From positions 124,001 to 188,000 of the forward strand of contig LNDV01000035.1 of NCBI GenBank assembly GCA_001464765.1: a stretch of DNA of 64,000 nucleotides, written 5' to 3'. Shown piece after piece: positions 44,775 to 54,105 of this stretch; the stretch's first letter is position 1, and each line of letters starts with the position of its first letter. The translations under genes and the position numbers were made by a program. Source of the DNA: Betaproteobacteria bacterium Ga0077526. Its GTDB lineage: Bacteria; Pseudomonadota; Gammaproteobacteria; Burkholderiales; Ga0077523. Under the pieces are notes generated by a model. The model made no database searches. It had not been told where the DNA came from and was given only the letters and a program-made list of their open reading frames with translations.

Positions 44775-46037
44775 TTACTGATAGCCCTTCGGGAAGGGGT
44801 TGGGTTCGATGAGGTTCGGCGACTCGGCGATCATCTTGAACTGACCGTCGGCCTGGATCTGACCGATCCGCGCCTTGCTCCACAGGTGGTGGTTCTCGTG
44901 AATCTTCACGTACCCTTCCGGCGCGCTCTTGAACTCGATGCCGGGCGACGCGGCGGCCACCTTGTCCACATCGAAGCTGCCCGCCTTCTCGACGGTCGCC
45001 TTCCAGAGCCACGGGCCCAGATAGGCAGCCTGAGTCACGTCGCCGATCACCGCCTTGGCGCCGTACTTGGCCTTGAACGCATCCACGAATTTCTTGTTGT
45101 TCGCGTTATCGAGGCTCTGGAAGTACTTCATGCAGGCGTAGAAGCCGTTGCAGTTCTCGCCGCCGATGCCGAGCAGTTCGTCCTCGGTCACGGAGATCGT
45201 GAGGAGCAGCTGCTTGTCGGAGGTGAGACCAGCGGCCTTCATCTGCTTGTAGAAGGCGACGTTGGAGCCGCCCACGACGATCGCGTACACGCAGTCGGGC
45301 TTCGCGACCTTGATCTTGTTGATCAGGGAGTTGAAGTTAGTGTGGCCGAGCGGGTAGTACTCCTCGCCCACCACCTTGCCCTTCTGGAAGTTCTCGATGT
45401 GCTTGCGGGCGATCTTGTTCGACGTGCGCGGCCAGATGTAGTCGGAGCCGATCAGGAAGAAGGACTTGGCGTTCTTCTCCTTCTGCACCCAGTCCAGGCC
45501 CCAGATGATCTGCTGCGTGGCTTCCTGACCGGTGTAGATCACGTTCTTCGACTGCTCGAGGCCTTCGTAGAACGTGGGGTAGTACAGCATGCCGTTCTCT
45601 TTCTCGAACACGGGCAGAACGGCCTTGCGGGAGGCCGAGGTCCAGCAGCCGAACACCGCCGCCACGCGGTCGTTCACGAGCAGCTTCTTCGACTTCTCGG
45701 CAAAGGTCGGCCAGTCGCTGGCGCCGTCTTCCTGAATGATCTTGATCTGACGGCCGAGGACACCGCCCATCGCGTTGATCTGCTCGATCGCGAGGCGCTC
45801 GGCCTGGATCGAGCCGGTCTCGCTGATGGCCATCGTGCCGGTGGCCGAGTGCAGCTGACCCACGGTGACTTCCGTGTCGGTGATGGCGAGTTTCGTGGTG
45901 TTCACCGTTGCCGTCGGAAACTTGGCATTCGCCAGGGCAAGGGTGGGCATCCCGATCAAGGGGAGCGCGGCCATGCCGCGGTTGAAATTCCTGCGTGAAG
46001 CGGACTGCGGATCGTCGCGATCGTCTTGAGAGGACAT
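44775..46037 (-). CDS. urtA: urea/short-chain amide-binding protein UrtA
   Basis: This 420-residue periplasmic binding protein has a twin-arginine-type leader (ASRRNFNRGMAALP) and the UrtA/FmdD/AmiC-like pattern. Characteristic segments are IKIIQEDGASDWPTFAEKSKKLL, VFGCWTSASRKAVLPVFEKENGMLYYPTFYEG, NVIYTGQEATQQIIWG and GEEYYPLGHTNF. The ATG at 46037 has AGGAG six bases upstream, so it is preferred to 46043. It is the first gene of the operon and lies divergent from the NCS1-kinase fusion. Confidence 0.9.
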   Translation of the reverse strand: MSSQDDRDDPQSASRRNFNRGMAALPLIGMPTLALANAKFPTATVNTTKLAITDTEVTVGQLHSATGTMAISETGSIQAERLAIEQINAMGGVLGRQIKIIQEDGASDWPTFAEKSKKLLVNDRVAAVFGCWTSASRKAVLPVFEKENGMLYYPTFYEGLEQSKNVIYTGQEATQQIIWGLDWVQKEKNAKSFFLIGSDYIWPRTSNKIARKHIENFQKGKVVGEEYYPLGHTNFNSLINKIKVAKPDCVYAIVVGGSNVAFYKQMKAAGLTSDKQLLLTISVTEDELLGIGGENCNGFYACMKYFQSLDNANNKKFVDAFKAKYGAKAVIGDVTQAAYLGPWLWKATVEKAGSFDVDKVAAASPGIEFKSAPEGYVKIHENHHLWSKARIGQIQADGQFKMIAESPNLIEPNPFPKGYQ

Positions 46038-46104
46038 TGGCATCTCCTGGTTAGGGCGTGGTCGAGATGCGGCATGTGGCCATCACGCCGCGAATCACAA
46101 CGCC

Positions 46105-46133
46105 AGATTAGGAGTGACGGTGCAACGCAACAA
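46105..46133 (-). promoter_or_regulatory. candidate sigma70 promoter of the urt-fmd operon
   Basis: On the minus strand TTGTTG and TAATCT are separated by exactly 17 bases, with the -10 box about 67 bases before the urtA start. This is a good but not perfect match, seen by eye. Confidence 0.4.
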
Positions 46134-46185
46134 TACGTAGATTCACGTACAGGTCCGCCTGCCCCCTCGGAAGCTCGTGTGTGCC

Positions 46186-46202
46186 TTGGATCGGAAGTTG
46201 CA
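46186..46202 (+). promoter_or_regulatory. candidate sigma54 promoter upstream of the NCS1-kinase gene
   Basis: The sequence TTGGATCGGAAGTTGCA keeps the invariant GG and GC of the -24/-12 promoter with the correct 10-base spacing and a perfect TTGCA half. It lies about 130 bases before the kinase start. Nitrogen-related transport is a common sigma54 target, which supports the idea. Confidence 0.35.
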
Positions 46203-46330
46203 GAACAGACGCAGTCAGAGATCGCGCTTGCGCAGGCGGCAGATTCTTCTGCCGTTTCAATCCGGATACGATGCGCATCTCCGACCGTCGCGCCCCAACA
46301 GGGTGCGCGCACACACTTGTCTGCACCAGG

Positions 46331-49300
46331 ATGGCCGCTACACAACGCATCGTTCGAATCCGTCGCGAGTACAACCAGTGGGTCGCGAACGAGACTCTCG
46401 AGGATTACTCCCTGCGCTTCACCGCCAAGTCGGCGCGGCGCTGGTCATCCTTCCGCGTGGCGAACACCGCGCTCGGGGCCATCTCATTCCTGGCGCTGGA
46501 GGCCATCGGCGGCGCCATCGCGCTCAACTACGGGTTCGTGAACTCGACCTGGGCGATTCTCGTCGTCGGTCTGATGATCTTCCTCACCGGTCTGCCGATC
46601 AGCTACTACGCAGCCAAGTACGGTGTGGACATGGACCTGCTCACGCGGGGCGCCGGATTCGGCTACATCGGTTCGACGATCACGTCGCTCATCTACGCGT
46701 CCTTCACCTTCATCTTCTTCGCGATCGAGGCGGCGATCATGTCGCTCGCGCTCGAGATGGCGTTCGGAACCCCTTTGTGGCTGGGCTACATCCTGTGTTC
46801 CGTGGCGGTGATTCCGCTGGTGGCCTACGGCATCACCTTCATCAGCCAGTTCCAGATGTGGACCCAGCCTCTCTGGGTGCTGCTCCACGTCCTGCCTTTC
46901 GCCTTCATCGCCTGGAAGGATCCGACCGCCTTCGCCGACTGGACCACCTTCGCAGGCCATCAGGGTGACGGCGGCGGCGGCTTCGACCTGCTGCTGTTCG
47001 GTACGGCGTCCGCCGTCGTCTTCTCGCTGATCGCGCAGATCGGCGAGCAGGTGGACTTCCTGCGCTTTCTTCCCGCGCAGGAGAAGACCGGTCGCGTGCG
47101 CTGGTGGGCTGCCCTGCTGTCCGCCGGGCCAGGCTGGATCGTGCTCGGGACACTCAAGCTCCTGGCCGGGTCCTTTCTCGCATTCCTCGTGCTCCAGCAC
47201 GAGATGCAACCGGATCGCGCCGCGGAGCCGACGCAGATGTATCTCATCGGCTTCCAGTACGTGTTCTCGTCGCCGGGTGCCGCGCTGGCGGTCACCGCGC
47301 TGTTCGTGATCGTCTCGCAGCTCAAGATCAACGTGACCAACGCCTACGCCGGGTCGATCGCCTGGTCCAACTTCTTCGCCCGGCTCACGCACATTCACCC
47401 GGGCCGGGTGGTTTGGCTGGTCTTCAACGTGATGATCGCGCTGCTCCTGATGGAACTGGGGGTGTTCCACGCCCTGGAGCAGGTGCTGGGCCTCTACTCC
47501 AACGTGGCGATCGCCTGGGTGGGTGCCCTCGTGGCGGACCTCGTGGTGAACAAGCCACTCGGTCTCAGCCCCGGCTACATCGAGTTCAAGCGAGCCCACC
47601 TGTACGACGTCAATCCCGTGGGCGTGGGCGCCATGTTCTTCGCGTCCCTGATCGCCATCCTCTGCTTCACGGGTCTGTTCGGGCCCACGCCCCAGGCCCT
47701 GTCACCGTTCGTGGCCTTCGGCGTCGCCTTCGTCACGGCACCGGCCATCGCCTTCGCCACCGGCGGGCGCTACTACATCGCCCGCTCGCCCCGCGACTAC
47801 ACGCCCGTCGGCGATACCGTGAAGTGCGTGATCTGCGAGAACCCCTTCGAGCCGGAGGACATGGCGCGCTGCCCGGCCTACGCCGGCCCCATCTGCTCGC
47901 TTTGCTGCTCGCTGGACGCGCGCTGCCACGATGCCTGCAAGCCGCAGGCACGCCTCGCGCAGCAATTGAGCACGGCAATGGAGGCCGTGCTGCCGGCACG
48001 GATGGCCGCGCGACTCAACTCGCGCCTCGGCCATTACGTGGCGGTCCTCCTCGCGATCGGCGCGCTGATCTCGCTCATTTTCGTGCTGGTCGACTACCAG
48101 GTGACCATCAACACCGGCGCCGAGTCGGAACTGGTGCGCGCCGCGCTCTGGAAGGTGTTCCTGTTCCTGATGCTGGTGGCGGGCGTGGCCGCGTGGCTCT
48201 TCGTCCTGCAGCAAGAGAGCCGGCGGGTCGCGGAGACCGAATCACAGCGGCAGACGCGCCTGCTCATGCGCGAGATCCGCGCACACAAGCGCACCGACGC
48301 GAAGCTCCAGCGGGCCAAGGAGGCCGCCGAGTCAGCCAATCTCGCCAAGAGCCGCTACGTCACGGGCATCAGCCACGAACTGCGCACTCCGCTCAATACC
48401 ATCCTGGGCTACGCGCAGCTGCTGCAGCGTGAGCGCGACCTGGGCACCCGCCAGAAGGACGCGCTGGGCATCATCCGCCGCAGCGGTGACCATCTCGCCA
48501 GCCTCATCGACGGTCTGCTCGACATCGCCCGCATCGAAGCCGGCAAGCTGCATCTGCATCGCGGCGAGATCGCGTTCCGGGACTTCCTGGCGCAGCTGGT
48601 GAGCATGTTCCGCATCCAGGCCGAGGCGAAGGGCCTCGCCTTCGTCTACGAGACGGGCGGCACCCTGCCCGAGGTCGTCAATGGCGACGAGAAGCGCCTC
48701 CGGCAGATTCTCATCAACCTGCTCTCCAACGCCATCAAGTTCACGGACGCGGGAACGGTCACTCTCCGCGTCACCTATCAGCGCCAGCTCGTGGAGTTCG
48801 AGGTGCGCGACACCGGGCCTGGCATCGCCGCCGAGGATCTCGAACGCATCTTCCAGCCCTTTGAGCGCGGCCGCTTCAATCCCGGCAATGCCGTGCCCGG
48901 CACCGGCCTCGGGCTCACCATCAGCAAGCTGCTGTCCGAGATCATGGGCGGCCGGCTGAGCGTGGAGAGCACGCCCGGGGAAGGCAGCAGCTTCAAGGTG
49001 AAGCTGCTTCTGTCGCCGGTCCTCGCCCCGAAGGCACTGCCGCGGCCCACACGGGTGGTCACCGGCTATGTGGGCGCGCAGCGCACCGTGATGGTCACGG
49101 ACGACGAGGCGTCCCATCGGGAGTTCCTCGCGCGCCTGCTGGAGCCGCTCGGATTCCGGGTGCTCCTGGCGGAAAACGCCGAGCGCTGCCTCGAGATCGT
49201 CGCGGACGAAACGGTGCACCTGTTTCTCCTCGACATCTCCATGTCGGGCATGGACGGCTGGACGCTCGCGCGGCACCTGCGCGAAAGCCCGCACGAAACC

Positions 49301-49705
49301 TCCCCCATCGTGATGGTGTCGGCCAATGCCTTCGAGAACCGCGCCGATGCCCGGTTCGCGAACGTTCACGACGCGTTCATCGTGAAGCCCGTGGATTTCG
49401 ATCGCCTGTTCGAGGTGCTGCAGACCTGTCTCCACCTGGAGTGGACGTTCGCCGACAGCGTACCGGCACCGTCGTCGACGGGTGCCCTGCCCCTCACACC
49501 GTCGATCTCGCGCGAGACCGCGGATTCGCTCTACTCGCTGGGCGAAATCGGTTACGTGCGCGGCATCCAGAACAAGCTGGACGAGCTCGACAACGGCGAC
49601 GAGAATGCGCGCGCCGTCGTCGCGCAGCTGCGCCCCCTGGTGCGCGACTTCCAGCTGCAACGCTATCTGCAAGTCGTGGAGAATCTGCGTGAACGAGCCG
49701 TCTGA
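46331..49705 (+). CDS. NCS1 nucleobase-transporter/hybrid histidine kinase fusion
   Basis: This 1124-residue membrane protein joins an intact NCS1 (purine/cytosine permease) domain of about 12 membrane segments (residues 1-485) to a kinase. Next come a cysteine cluster (about 499-536: CVIC, then CSLCC and HDAC) and two more membrane helices near 568-626. A coiled coil leads to HisKA (GISHELRTPLN, His682), HATPase (NLLSNAIKF, GTGLGL) and a receiver domain (Asp968 in LLDISMSGMDG). A helical tail without an obvious phosphotransfer His ends it. It resembles CbrA in principle but uses NCS1 in place of SLC5. It overlaps a response regulator gene and is divergent to urt-fmd. The start is chosen by family homology; an ATG at 46271 is possible. 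Confidence 0.88.
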   Translation: MAATQRIVRIRREYNQWVANETLEDYSLRFTAKSARRWSSFRVANTALGAISFLALEAIGGAIALNYGFVNSTWAILVVGLMIFLTGLPISYYAAKYGVDMDLLTRGAGFGYIGSTITSLIYASFTFIFFAIEAAIMSLALEMAFGTPLWLGYILCSVAVIPLVAYGITFISQFQMWTQPLWVLLHVLPFAFIAWKDPTAFADWTTFAGHQGDGGGGFDLLLFGTASAVVFSLIAQIGEQVDFLRFLPAQEKTGRVRWWAALLSAGPGWIVLGTLKLLAGSFLAFLVLQHEMQPDRAAEPTQMYLIGFQYVFSSPGAALAVTALFVIVSQLKINVTNAYAGSIAWSNFFARLTHIHPGRVVWLVFNVMIALLLMELGVFHALEQVLGLYSNVAIAWVGALVADLVVNKPLGLSPGYIEFKRAHLYDVNPVGVGAMFFASLIAILCFTGLFGPTPQALSPFVAFGVAFVTAPAIAFATGGRYYIARSPRDYTPVGDTVKCVICENPFEPEDMARCPAYAGPICSLCCSLDARCHDACKPQARLAQQLSTAMEAVLPARMAARLNSRLGHYVAVLLAIGALISLIFVLVDYQVTINTGAESELVRAALWKVFLFLMLVAGVAAWLFVLQQESRRVAETESQRQTRLLMREIRAHKRTDAKLQRAKEAAESANLAKSRYVTGISHELRTPLNTILGYAQLLQRERDLGTRQKDALGIIRRSGDHLASLIDGLLDIARIEAGKLHLHRGEIAFRDFLAQLVSMFRIQAEAKGLAFVYETGGTLPEVVNGDEKRLRQILINLLSNAIKFTDAGTVTLRVTYQRQLVEFEVRDTGPGIAAEDLERIFQPFERGRFNPGNAVPGTGLGLTISKLLSEIMGGRLSVESTPGEGSSFKVKLLLSPVLAPKALPRPTRVVTGYVGAQRTVMVTDDEASHREFLARLLEPLGFRVLLAENAERCLEIVADETVHLFLLDISMSGMDGWTLARHLRESPHETSPIVMVSANAFENRADARFANVHDAFIVKPVDFDRLFEVLQTCLHLEWTFADSVPAPSSTGALPLTPSISRETADSLYSLGEIGYVRGIQNKLDELDNGDENARAVVAQLRPLVRDFQLQRYLQVVENLRERAV

Positions 49706-50612
49706 CGCCACGCAGCGCGACGTCGTCCTGGTGGTCGACGACGCGCCGGAAACCCTGTCGCTGCTGACCGACGCCCTCGAGGCTGGCGGCATGACCGTAC
49801 TCGTCGCCACCGACGGCGCCACGGCGCTCGCCCGCGTGCAGCGCATCGTGCCCGACGTCATCCTGCTCGATGCCGTGATGCCGGGGATGGACGGCTTCGA
49901 GACCTGTGCCGCCATGCGCTCCATGCCAGCTCTGGCGCAGGTGCCCATCATCTTCATGACCGGCCTCGCCGACGCCGAGCACGTCGTCCGCGGGTTCGAC
50001 TCCGGCGGCGTGGACTACGTCACCAAGCCCATCGATCCGGATGTGCTGATCGCCCGGCTCCGCACCCACCTCGCCAACGCGCGGCGAATGTCCACGGCCC
50101 GCGCGGCGCTCGATGCCGCCGGCCGGGCCCTGCTCGCTGTCGGCCTGGACGGGCGGGTGCAGTGGAGTACCCCCAAGGCACAGGCCTTCATGACCAGTGC
50201 CACGACATCCGTGGGCGATGCGCACCAGCTCGCGGCGCCGCTCGTCGTTTGGCTGCAGGCGCTGGCGAACGGAGGACAGGACACCCGCCCGAGATCGTGG
50301 CCGGAGAGCGAGCCGCGATTCCTCGTCACTTCCCTCGGCGCGGTCGGCAACGGACAGGTCCTGCTCGCGGTGGAGGCCACGGACGAGGTGGACCATCGCC
50401 GCCGCCTCGGCGAGAAGTTTCATCTCACCGAGCGCGAGTCAGAAGTGCTCTACTGGGTTGCGCGCGGCAAGTCCAGCCGCGACGTCGGCGACATCCTCGG
50501 TTCGAGCCCGCGAACGGTGGACAAGCACATCGAGCGCATTCTGGTGAAGCTGGGCGTCGAGAACCGCGCGGCAGCGGCTGCCGTCGCAATTCGGCTGCTG
50601 AGCGCCGAGTAG
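49689..50612 (+). CDS. LuxR-type response regulator paired with the NCS1-kinase
   Basis: This 307-residue regulator has a receiver domain with phosphoacceptor D61 (ILLDAVMPGMDGF), acidic pair DD in VVDDAPETL and Lys in VTKPIDPD. A PAS-like middle (AVGLDGRVQWSTPKAQAF) and a C-terminal LuxR helix-turn-helix (LTERESEVLYWVARGKSSRDVGDIL) follow. It starts with GTG inside the kinase gene (17-base overlap), so the pair is cotranscribed. It probably activates the divergent amide/urea operon. Confidence 0.87.
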   Translation: MNEPSDATQRDVVLVVDDAPETLSLLTDALEAGGMTVLVATDGATALARVQRIVPDVILLDAVMPGMDGFETCAAMRSMPALAQVPIIFMTGLADAEHVVRGFDSGGVDYVTKPIDPDVLIARLRTHLANARRMSTARAALDAAGRALLAVGLDGRVQWSTPKAQAFMTSATTSVGDAHQLAAPLVVWLQALANGGQDTRPRSWPESEPRFLVTSLGAVGNGQVLLAVEATDEVDHRRRLGEKFHLTERESEVLYWVARGKSSRDVGDILGSSPRTVDKHIERILVKLGVENRAAAAAVAIRLLSAE

Positions 50613-50628
50613 CCGCGAGGCGATGATG

Positions 50629-50693
50629 GGCTGTCCGGATCATCCCCGGGCACGCGTCCCTGAGCCCGGCTGTCATCGGCTGTGCGGATCATC
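50629..50693. repeat. 16-base direct repeat before the PEP-CTERM nuclease gene
   Basis: GGCTGTCCGGATCATC (50629-50644) and GGCTGTGCGGATCATC (50678-50693) differ by one base and are spaced 49 bases start to start, immediately upstream of the ATG at 50731. They may be binding sites for a regulator of that gene, or a chance or duplication product. Confidence 0.5.
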
Positions 50694-50730
50694 ACGGTAC
50701 CTGTCACAAGAACCGCCACGGAGACCTCCC

Positions 50731-52188
50731 ATGACCGTCAAGCCTCGCCTCCGCGCGCTCCCCCGCGCCCTCATTGCCGCTGCCGTCTGCTCACCCATGC
50801 TCGCCACGGCCGCTCCGGAGCCGCTTACCATCCGGTTCGCGACGTTCAACGCCTCGCTCAACCGCAACTTCGACGGCCAGATGCTGGACGACCTCGCCGG
50901 CCTGTCCACCGACGCCCAGGCGGCGAATCGTACGCAGCAGATGCGAAACGTCGCGGAGATCATCCAGCGCGTCAATCCTGACGTCCTGCTCGTCAACGAA
51001 TTCGACTACACCACCGCAACGCGCAACGGCAAGTCCGCCCCCCAGCTCTTCCAGGACAACTTCCTGTCGGTCGGACAGAATGGCTACGGCGCCCCGGCCT
51101 CCGCGCTCCCGATTTCGTTCGCCCACCACGTGTACGTGCCGTCCAACACGGGCGTGCCCTCCGGGTTCGACCTCGACAACAACGGCTCGATCGGGGGCGG
51201 CAACGATGCCTATGGATTCGGCAACTACCCCGGCCAGTTCGGGTTCGTGATCTTCTCCAAGCACCCGATCGACCAGGCCGCCGTCCGGACCTTCCAGACC
51301 TTCCTGTGGAAGGACATGCCCGGCGCCCTGCTGCCCGACAACGCCGCCACGCCCGCGGCCGGCGACTTCTACAGCGCCGAGGAGCTGGCCGTGTTCCGCC
51401 TGTCCTCCAAGAATCACGTGGATGTTCCCGTGAACATCGCGGGCAATACGGTGCACCTGCTCGCCAGCCATCCGACGCCGCCCGTGTTCGATGGGGCCGA
51501 GGACCGCAACGGCCGGCGCAACCATGACGAGATCCGCTTCTGGCACGACTACGTGTCCGGCGCAAACTACATGACGGACGATCAGGGCCGAGTGGGTGGC
51601 CTGTCGTCTGGCGCACGCTACGTGCTGACCGGCGACATGAACGCGGACCCGTTCGACGGCGACGCCACCGGAGATCCGGCCTCGGCCTACCTGATGGACC
51701 CGACCCGCTTCCTTGCCTCCGAAACGGATAGCGCCCTCACCCCAGACAGCCTCGGCGGTCCCGCCGGCGCAGCAGCCGACGGCAATGCCAACAACACGCA
51801 TGTCGGCAATCCCGCCTTCGACACGGCGGACTTCGCCGACGGATCGCCCGGCAATCTGCGCGTCGACTACGTGCTGCCGGATGCCGACGCGGTCCTTGCC
51901 TTGCAGGGAATCGGGCGCGCCGAGGACGGCACTTCGGATCCGACCGGCGTGTTCTGGCCCAGTCCTACGCTGCCCGGCGGCGACCCGAACCCGTTGTGGC
52001 AACTCGTCGGTCGGTTCGGCTCCGGATCGAGCCCGTTCAATCTCTACTCGGGATTCCGGAGTTCCGATCACAAGGCCGTTTGGGTGGATCTGCAGATCAC
52101 GCCGGTTCCCGAACCTTCCACCATCGTGCTGTTCGCAGCCGGGCTGGGATTCCTCGGCGCTTCCGCGTTGCGCCGCAGCCGCCGCTGA
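50731..52188 (+). CDS. PEP-CTERM endonuclease/exonuclease/phosphatase-family exoprotein
   Basis: This 485-residue exported protein has a signal peptide ending near MLATAAPE. The endonuclease/exonuclease/phosphatase fold shows FATFNASLNRNF, LLVNEFDYT, LLASHPTPPVF, YVLTGDMNADPFDG and FRSSDHKAVWVDLQI (Asn, Glu, Asp and His of the DNase I-like active site). It ends with VPEPSTIVLFAAG, a hydrophobic helix and an Arg-rich tail, the PEP-CTERM sorting signal cleaved by exosortase. It is therefore probably displayed or secreted. Substrate could be DNA, phospholipid or an organophosphate. Confidence 0.85.
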   Translation: MTVKPRLRALPRALIAAAVCSPMLATAAPEPLTIRFATFNASLNRNFDGQMLDDLAGLSTDAQAANRTQQMRNVAEIIQRVNPDVLLVNEFDYTTATRNGKSAPQLFQDNFLSVGQNGYGAPASALPISFAHHVYVPSNTGVPSGFDLDNNGSIGGGNDAYGFGNYPGQFGFVIFSKHPIDQAAVRTFQTFLWKDMPGALLPDNAATPAAGDFYSAEELAVFRLSSKNHVDVPVNIAGNTVHLLASHPTPPVFDGAEDRNGRRNHDEIRFWHDYVSGANYMTDDQGRVGGLSSGARYVLTGDMNADPFDGDATGDPASAYLMDPTRFLASETDSALTPDSLGGPAGAAADGNANNTHVGNPAFDTADFADGSPGNLRVDYVLPDADAVLALQGIGRAEDGTSDPTGVFWPSPTLPGGDPNPLWQLVGRFGSGSSPFNLYSGFRSSDHKAVWVDLQITPVPEPSTIVLFAAGLGFLGASALRRSRR

Positions 52189-52194
52189 AGTTCG

Positions 52195-52229
52195 TGCGCC
52201 GGGGCAGGGCCAGGCCCCGCTCCGGCGCA
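52195..52229. terminator. hairpin between convergent PEP-CTERM nuclease and TRAP genes
   Basis: TGCGCCGG pairs with CCGGCGCA with further internal GC pairing. There is no T-run, so it may be a rho-assisted or structural end for both convergent transcripts. Confidence 0.5.
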
Positions 52230-52263
52230 TCTCACTTCTGGCTTTGCGGACGCTCGGCGATCC

Positions 52264-54105
52264 CTACGGCGATGAGCCCGGACGCATACCCGGCAGGAAG
52301 GTGCTGAGCCAGGGCACGTACGTGACGACGAGCAGCACACCGATCAGCCACACGAACAATGGCAGCACCGCACGGAAGACCTCGGAGATCGGGCGACCGA
52401 ACCGGTAGGCCGCGAAGAAGAGGTTCATGCCGACGGGCGGCGTGAGGTAGCCCACCTCCAGGTTCATCAGGAACACGATGCCCAGGTGCAGCGGATGCAG
52501 TCCATAGGCCTCCCCCAGCGGCACTACCAGCGGCACGAGCACGACGATCGCCGTGAAGATGTCCATGACGCATCCTGCAGCGAGCAGCACCCCATTGAGA
52601 GCCAGGAGAAAGACCCACGGGCTGGAGACGTGGTCCGTCACCCACGCGACGATCTTTACGGGCACTTCCGCGTCCACCAGATAGTTGGTGAGACTCAGCG
52701 CCACCCCCAGCACGACGAGAATGCCGCCAACCAGCAACCCGCATTCGGCGACGACCCGGGGCAGGTCGCGGGTAAGTGACAGGTCACGATGGACTGCCAC
52801 GGCGATGAACCCTGCGAAAGCGGCCGTGAAGGCTGCGGCCTCCACCGGCGTCGCCAGCGACGTGCCGAGAGCGACGATCGGCACAAGTGGCAGCGACAAT
52901 TCCCATTTCGCCGCAGCGAGGGCCGCGCGGACCCGGCGGCCGTCGAAACGTCCGGACGCGGTTGGCGGACGATCGCCCAGCCGTCCGTAGCTCCAGACCA
53001 GGATGACCACGAGCACGAAGAGCGCGGGAAGCAGCCCGGCGAGGAACATGCCCTCGATGCCCACGCCCGCGACGATCGCGTAGAGCAGCAACGGAAGCGC
53101 GGGCGCGAGGATGATGCCGGGCAGTCCGGCCGCGGTCACCAGACCGAGCGCGTCGCGATCCTTCAGTCCTGCCGTGGCGAGCAGCGGCATGACCAGCGCC
53201 CCCAGCGTCAGGATGGCGACGCCCGATGCGCCGGTGAAACAGGTGAAGAACGTGCAGGCGAGGACCGTGACGATCGTGGCACCGCCGCGCAGGCGCCCGA
53301 CCAGCGCATCGAACAGTTCGAGCAGCCGCTGCGGCGCCCGGCTCTCTGCCAGCAGGTAACCGGCAAGCGTGAACATCGGGATCGCCGGCAGCGTCGGGTT
53401 GGTGACGAGGCTGTAGTGGTTCACGGCGAGGCTTGCGGCCGGCACCCCTTCGGCCGACAGCAGGACCGCGGAGATTCCCGCGAGAACGGCGAAGATCGGA
53501 GACCCGAGCAGTGCGGCGATCACCAGGACGGCAACAGCCACGAAAGTGAGTCCGCCCCCGGCGACCCCGACCGCGTTGAATGCAGCGCACGCCCCGATTG
53601 CCGCCGCGGCAGAAGCAAGGCGATACCCGATCCGATCCGAGGAACGGATCGCAAGACGCACCGCGATGACGGCGAAGCCGACGATGAGCGGCGCCTGCAG
53701 GACCCACGCCGGCACCTCGTAGAAAAGTCGCGTACCGGCTTCGCGCTCGATCATGACGAAATCCCATGAGGCGATCGCAAAATGGACGCTGACAGCTGCG
53801 GCCACAGTGGCACCGAACCACTGCGCCGCGCGAGCTGCGCGCCCCCCCAGGGAGCTTGCGACCGCAAGCGTGAGGAGTCTGCCATCCCGTGCCGCGATGG
53901 CAGCCCCCAGCATCCCCAGTCCGAGGGTCACGTGCTGCACCATATTAGCGACCCCCTCGATGCCGACGTGCCAGACCGCCCGCAGGACGATCTCTGCGAT
54001 CGGGAGCAGCACCGCCATCGCGAACACCACCGACAGGACCGTATTCTCGAATCGCACGAGCGCGCCGGAGCCGGCGCCATCCCCTCCGGCGCGTTCGGGA
54101 TTCAC
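52264..54105 (-). CDS. TRAP transporter permease, DctQ-DctM fusion
   Basis: This 613-residue permease fuses a four-helix DctQ-like part (about residues 20-160, ending TRLFYEVPAWVLQAPLIVGF) to a 12-helix DctM part. Typical DctM motifs are FAVLAGISAVLL, IPMFTLAGYLLAESRAPQRLL, FFTCFTGASGVAILTLGALVMPLL and GLPGIILAPALPLLLYAI. The GTG at 54105 overlaps the binding-protein stop (GTGA). It is the last of a six-gene coupled operon. TRAP transporters use ion gradients and a periplasmic protein to import acids or other solutes. Confidence 0.87.
   Translation of the reverse strand: MNPERAGGDGAGSGALVRFENTVLSVVFAMAVLLPIAEIVLRAVWHVGIEGVANMVQHVTLGLGMLGAAIAARDGRLLTLAVASSLGGRAARAAQWFGATVAAAVSVHFAIASWDFVMIEREAGTRLFYEVPAWVLQAPLIVGFAVIAVRLAIRSSDRIGYRLASAAAAIGACAAFNAVGVAGGGLTFVAVAVLVIAALLGSPIFAVLAGISAVLLSAEGVPAASLAVNHYSLVTNPTLPAIPMFTLAGYLLAESRAPQRLLELFDALVGRLRGGATIVTVLACTFFTCFTGASGVAILTLGALVMPLLATAGLKDRDALGLVTAAGLPGIILAPALPLLLYAIVAGVGIEGMFLAGLLPALFVLVVILVWSYGRLGDRPPTASGRFDGRRVRAALAAAKWELSLPLVPIVALGTSLATPVEAAAFTAAFAGFIAVAVHRDLSLTRDLPRVVAECGLLVGGILVVLGVALSLTNYLVDAEVPVKIVAWVTDHVSSPWVFLLALNGVLLAAGCVMDIFTAIVVLVPLVVPLGEAYGLHPLHLGIVFLMNLEVGYLTPPVGMNLFFAAYRFGRPISEVFRAVLPLFVWLIGVLLVVTYVPWLSTFLPGMRPGSSP

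Noticed and set aside
44281..45012. Minus-strand frame across the urtA-urtB junction
   Set aside because: It overlaps the ends of two well-supported genes in another frame.
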